The notes under the pieces are model-generated. The model saw only the letters and a list, made by a program, of their open reading frames with translations, was not told the DNA's origin and did not search any database. Made by a program: the position numbers and the translations under genes. From Deltaproteobacteria bacterium (lineage in GTDB: Bacteria; Myxococcota_A; Polyangia; Polyangiales; Ga0077539), in NCBI GenBank assembly GCA_030694465.1, contig JAUXYJ010000072.1, positions 1 through 45,743 of the forward strand: DNA of 45,743 nucleotides, read 5' to 3'. Of the stretch, positions 39,667 through 45,743 are shown piece by piece (position 1 is the stretch's first letter; each line of letters begins with the position of its first letter).

Positions 39667-41082
39667 GTGACGTCTGGGATTGCTAGGTTTTTTGCAGGCG
39701 CTTTGTGCTCGCTTGCGGTGTCTGCTGTGGCCTCACGCGCAAACGCTTCGGGCTTCTTTGTGACCGAGCGCGGCGTGCGACCCCTCGCGCGCGGCGGTGC
39801 GTTTGTCGCGGGCGCCGACGACGCGCACAGCATGTGGTTTAACCCCGCAGGGCTCGTGCACGCGGGACGCAGCTTCTTGATCGACGCGGCCTACGTGGGA
39901 CACAACGTGCGCTACACGCGTGAGTCTCTACCCGCGATGAACATGCCGGTGAGCTATCCTACAGTGACCAATGGACAAGCGCCGCTGGCCATTCCGACGC
40001 TCGCGCTCACGCACAACTTTGGTCTCCAGCGCGCCAACTTTGGGCTGATGATCGCGGCGCCCAACGCGGTGATCCCGTCGTATCCCGAGGGGAGCCAAGA
40101 CAACCCCGCGCCGCAGCGCTACTCGCTCTACACGCTCAACGGGTCGATCTTGGCCACCGTGGGCGTCTACGGGGCCTACAAGCCCTCAGAGCAGTTCTCG
40201 TTCGGTGGCGGGATACTTATGCTCGCCGGGACGTTTAACGCCCGTGTAGCGCTCACGGGCTGCCCCTCGACCATCACGTGTCAGCCCGAAGATCCTGCGT
40301 GGGACGCGGTGGCACAGATCGAGGCGGGGCCCATTCTCTCTCCCACGGCCGCGATGGGGGTGCAGTTTGCTCCCGCGCCGTGGCTGCGCTTGGGGCTCTC
40401 AGGGCAGCTCCCGATGTGGGTCGATGCGCCTGCAAAATTGCGGGTAAGATTGCCGTCGCACCCGTTTTACGACGGCGCGATGACCCAGGGGGACAGCGCG
40501 TCGGTCTCGTTTGTGATGGCGCCCATTTTGCGGGCGGGCGTCGAGGTGAGGCCTACGCCGGTCGATCGCATCGAGGTCGCGTTTGTGTGGGAGGCGTGGA
40601 GCGTGCACGACGCGATCACGCTGACCCCTCAGGGCATGGGAATTTCGCTCACCAATGTGCGCGGCGTCGGGACCTACCAGATCGGCCCGCAGACCATCGT
40701 GCGCGGGTGGCAGCACGCGTTCTCGGCGCGCATTGGGTACGAGCGACACCAGTCTCTGCCGGGGGGCTGGAAGCTGTTTCCGCGCGCGGGGTTTTCGTTT
40801 GATAGCAGCGCGTCGCCCAACGAGTACACGAGCGTGATGACCCTGGACGCGGACAAATTCGTGGGCACCGCAGGCGTCGGGTTTGGCCGCGGCGCGTGGC
40901 GTATCGATGCCAACTTTGCCTATGCCTATTCGCCACCCGTCGTGGTGGCGGCCGGGGATGCGCGCATCCCGGTGGTGGCGCCCTTTCGGCAGTCTCGCGA
41001 TGCCAACCGCAACTACATCAACGGTGGGCGCTACGAGATGAGCAACTTCGTCGCGGGCGCGGGGTTCGAGTACCGCTTCTAG
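39667..41082 (+). CDS. FadL/OmpP1-family outer-membrane transporter
   Basis: A 471-residue outer-membrane barrel starting at GTG. The signal peptide ends near ANA (about 27). The mature N-terminus shows the FadL hatch pattern (SGFFVTERGVRPLARGGAFV, then DDAHSMWFNPAGL), and the protein ends in Phe (FEYRF) as barrels do. FadL-type channels carry long-chain fatty acids or other hydrophobic molecules by lateral diffusion. An extra Cys pair (GCPSTITC) lies in a loop. Genes for lipid enzymes at 32895, 34590 and 42337 are close, but not in one operon. Confidence 0.88.
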   Translation: MTSGIARFFAGALCSLAVSAVASRANASGFFVTERGVRPLARGGAFVAGADDAHSMWFNPAGLVHAGRSFLIDAAYVGHNVRYTRESLPAMNMPVSYPTVTNGQAPLAIPTLALTHNFGLQRANFGLMIAAPNAVIPSYPEGSQDNPAPQRYSLYTLNGSILATVGVYGAYKPSEQFSFGGGILMLAGTFNARVALTGCPSTITCQPEDPAWDAVAQIEAGPILSPTAAMGVQFAPAPWLRLGLSGQLPMWVDAPAKLRVRLPSHPFYDGAMTQGDSASVSFVMAPILRAGVEVRPTPVDRIEVAFVWEAWSVHDAITLTPQGMGISLTNVRGVGTYQIGPQTIVRGWQHAFSARIGYERHQSLPGGWKLFPRAGFSFDSSASPNEYTSVMTLDADKFVGTAGVGFGRGAWRIDANFAYAYSPPVVVAAGDARIPVVAPFRQSRDANRNYINGGRYEMSNFVAGAGFEYRF

Positions 41083-41107
41083 CGCATTCGACGAGCGAAA
41101 TTGCAGC

Positions 41108-42208
41108 TCAGACGTTAAAGCGAAAGTGCACCACGTCGCCGTCGCGCATCACGTACTCTTTGCCTTCGATGCCGAGCTTTCCGGCTGCTTTGACCCCGGC
41201 TTCGCTCTTGTGCTTCAAGAGGTCTTCCCAAAAGATCACCTCGGCTTTGATAAACCCACGCTCGAAGTCTGTGTGGATTTTTCCTGCCGCTTGCGGTGCC
41301 TTGGTCCCACGCTTGATGGGCCACGCGCGCACCTCGGTCTCACCCGCGGTGAAGAACGTGATGAGGTCCAAGAGCGCATAGCCCGTGCGCACGACGTTGT
41401 ACAAGCCCGGCTCTTCGAGGCCGATACCCGCGAGAAAGTCCGCTTGGTCTTCTTTGGGAAGTGAAGCGATCTCGCTCTCGATCGCGGCAGAGATTCTCAC
41501 CACGGGGGTGTTGCGCTCGCGGCCCAGCGCTTCGACCGCGCGGACGTGCGCGTTGCCGTCGCCCGTGAGGTCACCCTCGCTGAGATTCGCCACAAAAAAC
41601 ACAGGCTTGTCGGTGATGAGACAGAGGTGCTTGAGCACAGCCCGCTGCTCGTCCGTCATGGGGATCAGGCGCGCGAGCTTGCCGCTGTCGAGGCCCTTCT
41701 GTGCGAGCTCGTAGACCTCGGCGACGAGCTTGTCTTCGGCCTTGCCGAACTTGGCGACCTTGCGCGCACGATCGAGTGCTTTTTCGCAGGTCTCGAGGTC
41801 TTTTAAGATCAGCTCGGTCTCGATGGTCTCGATGTCCGAGAGGGGGTCGACCTTGTTGTCTACGTGAATGATCTCGTCGTTGTCGAAGCAACGGACCACG
41901 TGTGCGATCGCGTCGACGTCGCGGATGTTGGACAAGAACGCGTTGCCGCGGCCTTCGCCCTTGCTCGCGCCACGGACGAGCCCGGCGATGTCGACAAACT
42001 CAATCGACGCGGGCACTTCTTTGAGGGGTTTTTCGAGCGCCACGAGCACATCGAAGCGCTTGTCGGGGACGATCACCGTGCCGCGGTTGGGCTCGATGGT
42101 GCAAAACGGGTAGTTCGCAGACTCGGCCTTGGCGGTCGAAGAGACCGCGTTGAAGAGAGTGCTCTTGCCCACATTGGGCAGCCCGACGATTCCGATCTGC
42201 AAGGCCAT
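41108..42208 (-). CDS. ychF: Redox-regulated ATPase/GTPase YchF
   Basis: A 366-residue Obg-family P-loop protein that binds ribosomes and prefers ATP. The P-loop is GLPNVGKST (9-17), the switch region is DIAGLVRGASKGEGRGNAFL, and the altered G4 motif NLSEGD matches YchF. A coiled-coil insertion (about 130-200) and a C-terminal TGS domain (ending VMRDGDVVHFRFNV) complete it. The length is standard (E. coli 363). It diverges from the hydroxylase gene; the 128-base gap holds no gene. It is convergent with the FadL gene. Confidence 0.97.
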   Translation of the reverse strand: MALQIGIVGLPNVGKSTLFNAVSSTAKAESANYPFCTIEPNRGTVIVPDKRFDVLVALEKPLKEVPASIEFVDIAGLVRGASKGEGRGNAFLSNIRDVDAIAHVVRCFDNDEIIHVDNKVDPLSDIETIETELILKDLETCEKALDRARKVAKFGKAEDKLVAEVYELAQKGLDSGKLARLIPMTDEQRAVLKHLCLITDKPVFFVANLSEGDLTGDGNAHVRAVEALGRERNTPVVRISAAIESEIASLPKEDQADFLAGIGLEEPGLYNVVRTGYALLDLITFFTAGETEVRAWPIKRGTKAPQAAGKIHTDFERGFIKAEVIFWEDLLKHKSEAGVKAAGKLGIEGKEYVMRDGDVVHFRFNV

Positions 42209-42336
42209 GCGACGTACGTTCTCCGTGAAATAGACGGTGCCAAAAGACTCGCGGCGCGTAACACGAAGCGCACACCCGTCGCAACCGCTGCCACGCGCTT
42301 GTCCCCTGGGCGTATCCGCGCTGAACTCACAGCATC

Positions 42337-43188
42337 ATGTTTGTCGAGCGCACGTTTGACCCCACACTCTATGCGGCGCCGTTGTTCTTGTTGGCCATCG
42401 GGATTGAGTACAAAGTCCTGCAAAAACAAAGACAAAGTGAACGCTCGGTCCGTGGCTACGAGCGCCGCGATGCGGTCGCATCGGTCGCGATGGGGCTCGT
42501 GTCGCTCTTGCCCGTGGGGCTCTTGTTGCACATGCAGTTTGTGCTCGCACAGTGGCTCTGGCCGCACCGCGTGACCGACCTGGGCGAGGGAGTGCTTGGG
42601 TGGATTGTTGCGATGATTGGCTGGGATTTTATGTACTACTGGCTCCATCGCTTCGAGCACGAGTCGCGTGTGCTGTGGGCCGCGCACGTCAACCATCACT
42701 CGAGCGAGTACTACAACCTCGCGACCGCGCTGAGGCAGCCGTGGACGCCGTGGCTGACGTTGCTGATGTTTCCGCCGCTGGCGCTCGTGGGGGTGCGGCC
42801 AGGGCTGATCATCGCGGCGGGCGGGTTTAACCTGATTTATCAGTTCTGGATTCACACCGAGGCGATCGATCGCATGCCGCGCTGGTTTGAGTGGGTGTTT
42901 AACACGCCGTCGCATCATCGCGTGCACCACGGCGCGAACGAGAAGTACTTGGACAGCAATTATGCAGGGATTCTGATCGTGTGGGACAAGCTCTTTGGGA
43001 GCTTTGTCCCCGAGCAAGAGCCCGTGCGCTATGGGCTCACGACCAACATCGAGACGTACAATCTCTGGACCATCGCGTTTCACGAGTACGTCGCGATCGC
43101 GCGCGATGTGCGCCAAGCGAGCTCGTGGCGCGTGCGCTTCAAGCGCGTGTTTGCAGGCCCCGGGTACAAGCCCGAGCTCAGCGATTAA
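42337..43188 (+). CDS. Fatty acid hydroxylase/sterol desaturase-family membrane enzyme
   Basis: A 283-residue integral membrane di-iron enzyme. The His clusters are H104xxxH108 (LHRFEHE), H117xxHH121 (HVNHHSSEYYN) and HHRVHH (193-198), followed by NEKYLDSNYAG. Four to five hydrophobic helices surround them (AAPLFLLAIGIE, VSLLPVGLLLHMQFVLAQWL, LTLLMFPPLALVGV, IIAAGGFNLIYQFWI). The pattern is closest to alkylglycerol-monooxygenase-like members, which hydroxylate lipid alkyl chains, but the substrate is not provable. It starts 128 bases from the divergent ychF start. Confidence 0.88.
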   Translation: MFVERTFDPTLYAAPLFLLAIGIEYKVLQKQRQSERSVRGYERRDAVASVAMGLVSLLPVGLLLHMQFVLAQWLWPHRVTDLGEGVLGWIVAMIGWDFMYYWLHRFEHESRVLWAAHVNHHSSEYYNLATALRQPWTPWLTLLMFPPLALVGVRPGLIIAAGGFNLIYQFWIHTEAIDRMPRWFEWVFNTPSHHRVHHGANEKYLDSNYAGILIVWDKLFGSFVPEQEPVRYGLTTNIETYNLWTIAFHEYVAIARDVRQASSWRVRFKRVFAGPGYKPELSD

Positions 43189-43237
43189 AGTCACGCGAGA
43201 GCAAATCCATCGCGGCTTTGATGCGTCTCAAGCCCCC

Positions 43238-45442
43238 GTGCGAAAACTCTCCCCTGCGCTCTTGTCTCTCGCGTTGCTGTCTTGCCAGACCCCTCGATTG
43301 CCCGATCCTCAGGTGCCATCACGGGGCCCAGTGATCGCGATGGACAGCGAAATCCCTGGGCAAGACGCGATGGTTCTCTCGGGTGCGTTTGTGAGCGCCC
43401 CGCCGGTCCTGGGGGACGCGGCGGTGCCCGACGGGGGTGTGGTGCCTCCGCGGATCGCGAGGCTTGAGGCGTTTGGGAGCGAGGCTGCGTACAGGGCCTT
43501 GGGCGCAGAGCTTGAGTCTGCCGAGCGCGCACGTGAAGAGCACGCAGCGCGCGAGCGCGCGAGAGAGCGAGCGGCGAGACAACACAAATGGCGCGAAGAA
43601 ATCCAGCGTGGAGCACAACGCCGTGGCGACGCTGGCGTGCCGATTGACTTCGCTGCTGACTCGCCGAGCGAAGCCGCCAGCGCGCCTTCGCCTGCGCCGG
43701 CTTCACGCGCTGCTGCGGCTCCCACAGCAGCGACTCCCGCTGCCGGCGCGCAGACCTCGATCACCAACAACCAAGAGCAGGGCGTCGAAGAGGGCGACAT
43801 CGTCAAAGTCCGTGGAAACGACCTGATCATTCTTCGCCGCGGGCGCTTGTACTCGGTGCGCGTCGAGGGCACACGCATCACACCGCGCAGTGTGATCTCT
43901 GCGGCGCCTCCCAACGTGCACCCCGCGTCTTGGTACGACGAGATGCTCGTCGATGGCGACACGATCTTGGTGATTGGCTACGGCTATGAGCGTCGCGCGA
44001 CCGAGGTCAACCGATTTGCGCTCGCGCAAGATGGGCGGATCACGTACCGAGACACGATCTTGCTGAGCTCGGGGGACTACTATTCATCACGCAATTACGC
44101 CAGCCGCGTAGTGAATCATCAGCTGGTTTTGTACACGCCGATCCCGTTGTTTTCGGGGCGCTACGATGCGACCACGCGGCGCTATGAGCGGGTCTTTACG
44201 ATGCCCGGTTGGCGCACGCTGGAGGGCGAGTGGCAGACGAGCGCCAACTGGGGCGAGGTGTATCGTCCGGTGCGGAGGATGGGGTACCAAGCGATGCTGC
44301 ACACGGTGCACACGTGTGATCTCACGGGGCCGTCGATGCGCTGTCATTCGCGCGGCGCAGTGGGGCCTGCGGCGCGGAGCTTTTATGTCTCTGGCGAGGC
44401 CGTGTATCTCTGGGTGACGAGCAACGCGACGGACCCGGATCCGTACGCACGCACGCACGAAGATCTGTACCGCGTGCAGGACCCGAGCAATGTGGGCTCG
44501 GTGGTGTACAGGTTTCCGTTGGGGCCGGGGCCGGTGGGGGCGGTGATCGCGGCGGGGAGCCCGACGGACCAGTTTTCGTTTCGCGAGCGCGAGTCCAAGC
44601 TGCAGGTGTTGGTCACCGCAGAGGGGCGTGGCGATGGCATGTGGTCCGGCGAATTGAGCCTCGGAGACATGGCGCTTTATCAGATTCCGTTGAGCTATTT
44701 TTCTAACCAAAGTCCTGTCGCGACCTCGGACATGGTGCGCCGGCTCCCGCGTCCCGAGCAGCCGTACATGATGCAAAACCGCTTCGTGGGGGACTATGTG
44801 CTCTATGGCTCGGGCGAGACCTGGGTGCGTCGACGCCGGGCGCAGCCCAACGGCTCGCATCAGCTCTTGGCGCATCACATTGGGCCTGCACAGACGCAGT
44901 CCATCGCGCTCTCGAGCAGCGTCGATCGCATCGAGCCCATGGACCGCGACGCGGTGATTGTGGGCACGCACGGGAGCGACCTGTACTTCACCGCGCTCGC
45001 GCTCGACGCGACCGCACACACGCAGGGGACCTTTACGAGGCAAAACGCAGCGCAGGGTGAGACGCGCTCACACGGGTTCTTTTATCTACCCGACGGAGAC
45101 CGCCGCGGAATGTTGGGCTTGCCGTTGCGTTCGGGCGGAGAGCCTGGCTACCGACAGCTCTCTTCGGGCTCGGCCGAGGTGCTCTTTTTGCGAGTCAACG
45201 ACCTGAGTTTTCATGGTCTGGGCTCACTCCGAGCGCAGCCGCCCGCCGCGGGGTTTAACGATCAGTGCGTGGCCTCGTGCATGGACTGGTACGGCAACGC
45301 GCGGCCGATCTTTTGGCAAGGGCGCATTCTTGCGCTGATGGGGTACGAGCTCGTCGAAGGCAGTTTGCGTGCAAATTCGCTGCAAGAACGCGCACGTACG
45401 AACTACTACACCGCGCTCGCTTCGCAGATCCCGCCGCGGTGA
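43238..45442 (+). CDS. Lipoprotein with coiled coil and C-terminal beta-propeller
   Basis: A 734-residue exported protein. The GTG at 43238 gives a compact lipoprotein signal (RKLSPALLSLALLSC, Cys16); a longer frame from 42995 runs inside the previous gene and was rejected. A charged coiled-coil-like segment (GAELESAERAREEHAARERA, about 88-120) and an Ala/Pro/Ser linker follow. From about 176 the protein matches secreted beta-propeller proteins (PF09826 type): ITNNQEQGVEEGDIVKVRGN, then repeated blades. Six or so Cys occur in the propeller (TCDLTGPSMRC, CVASCMD). The function of the family is unknown. Confidence 0.8.
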   Translation: MRKLSPALLSLALLSCQTPRLPDPQVPSRGPVIAMDSEIPGQDAMVLSGAFVSAPPVLGDAAVPDGGVVPPRIARLEAFGSEAAYRALGAELESAERAREEHAARERARERAARQHKWREEIQRGAQRRGDAGVPIDFAADSPSEAASAPSPAPASRAAAAPTAATPAAGAQTSITNNQEQGVEEGDIVKVRGNDLIILRRGRLYSVRVEGTRITPRSVISAAPPNVHPASWYDEMLVDGDTILVIGYGYERRATEVNRFALAQDGRITYRDTILLSSGDYYSSRNYASRVVNHQLVLYTPIPLFSGRYDATTRRYERVFTMPGWRTLEGEWQTSANWGEVYRPVRRMGYQAMLHTVHTCDLTGPSMRCHSRGAVGPAARSFYVSGEAVYLWVTSNATDPDPYARTHEDLYRVQDPSNVGSVVYRFPLGPGPVGAVIAAGSPTDQFSFRERESKLQVLVTAEGRGDGMWSGELSLGDMALYQIPLSYFSNQSPVATSDMVRRLPRPEQPYMMQNRFVGDYVLYGSGETWVRRRRAQPNGSHQLLAHHIGPAQTQSIALSSSVDRIEPMDRDAVIVGTHGSDLYFTALALDATAHTQGTFTRQNAAQGETRSHGFFYLPDGDRRGMLGLPLRSGGEPGYRQLSSGSAEVLFLRVNDLSFHGLGSLRAQPPAAGFNDQCVASCMDWYGNARPIFWQGRILALMGYELVEGSLRANSLQERARTNYYTALASQIPPR

Positions 45443-45631
45443 GAGAGACTCTGTCCCGCCACCGGTGGCTGGAGTGAGCGGGCTGCATGGCGCTCGGGAC
45501 TCGCGGATAGACCCCTCGTTATGCAGAGAAAATGTCGATTTTCTCGTACCGAGTGACCCAGTGCGGCGCTGATCGATTGAGGTTGCGTGGCGGTTGCGTG
45601 CAATCGTCCGAGGGTTATCACCGCGCCCACC

Positions 45632-45743
45632 ATGGCGAGCGCGATGCACGAGACCCTCACCGCACTTTTGCAGCAGAGCCCAGGGCTCTTGCGTGACCTC
45701 TTGCGCGCGCTGGGGCGCCCCGTGTTTAGCGAATCATTGCGCG
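45632..45743 (+). CDS. Hypothetical protein, 5' part only
   Basis: An ATG at 45632 opens a frame that runs past the right edge: MASAMHETLTALLQQSPGLL followed by RDLLRALGRPVFSESLR. The HExLxxLxxxxPxLxxxLLRxLG pattern resembles the N-terminus of a family of uncharacterised proteins common in myxobacteria and actinobacteria, possibly with a PD-(D/E)XK nuclease core. That memory cannot be confirmed here. The 189 bases before it (45443-45631) contain a 12-bp palindrome (GCCACCGGTGGC, 45458-45469) and no gene that I can see. Confidence 0.55.
   Translation, partial: MASAMHETLTALLQQSPGLLRDLLRALGRPVFSESLR

Noticed and set aside
42073..43194. Minus-strand frame of 373 codons over the hydroxylase and ychF start
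   Set aside because: It lies opposite a gene with clear di-iron His motifs and overlaps ychF out of frame.

Overview
The window is GC-rich, densely coding DNA that most resembles a myxobacterium-like member of the Myxococcota (Polyangiales or Sandaracinaceae type). This rests on gene content, not on a database search: many lipoproteins with low-complexity linkers, MopE-type and Cys-rich surface proteins, a DUF4388/roadblock protein, an AgmX/PglI-type C-terminal domain, an ECF sigma factor with TPR-like partner, an FadL porin next to a giant secreted protein, and frequent GTG/TTG starts with 1-4 base gene overlaps.

Region 1 (1-4.7 kb) is the right end of an integrated element. Two XRE regulators diverge from a shared operator region. 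The leftward one is translationally coupled to an RNase HI with a long N-terminal extension, which is coupled to an unknown gene running off the left edge. Rightward lie four small unknown genes and a tyrosine recombinase. The recombinase reads into the 3' half of a tRNA-Arg(ACG) gene on the opposite strand, the classic junction of an element integrated at a tRNA 3' end.

Region 2 (4.8-11.8 kb) is a tripartite RND efflux operon (lipoprotein adaptor, TolC-like channel, RND pump) divergent from a MarR regulator, with a near-perfect palindrome between them. Region 3 (11.8-19.2 kb) holds a small membrane protein, a four-repeat lipoprotein, a DUF4388/roadblock protein, an NlpC/P60-like secreted protein and an Hsp70-like ATPase. 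Region 4 (19.3-20 kb) carries tRNA-Leu(CAA), rpmB and rpmG.

Region 5 (20.1-25.8 kb) is a chain of six overlapping or nearly overlapping genes: a HAD 5'-nucleotidase, two secreted proteins, an ECF sigma factor, a membrane-anchored TPR-like partner and a MopE-like lipoprotein. Region 6 (25.9-32.9 kb) has an SDR oxidoreductase, a Cys-rich lipoprotein, ttcA, a WD40-like protein with two coupled small genes, miaE and a lipoprotein. Region 7 (32.9-45.7 kb) has a ketosynthase with a large insertion, a PlsC acyltransferase, an AgmX/PglI-type protein, an 1170-residue exported protein next to an FadL porin, ychF, a fatty-acid-hydroxylase-family enzyme, a beta-propeller lipoprotein and the start of another gene.

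Two sequence-level signals cut across the gene map: a 16-bp palindrome (CCGGCGACGTCGCCGG) occurring seven times, and a strong excess of GCGATCGC. No intergenic gap exceeds 300 bases.
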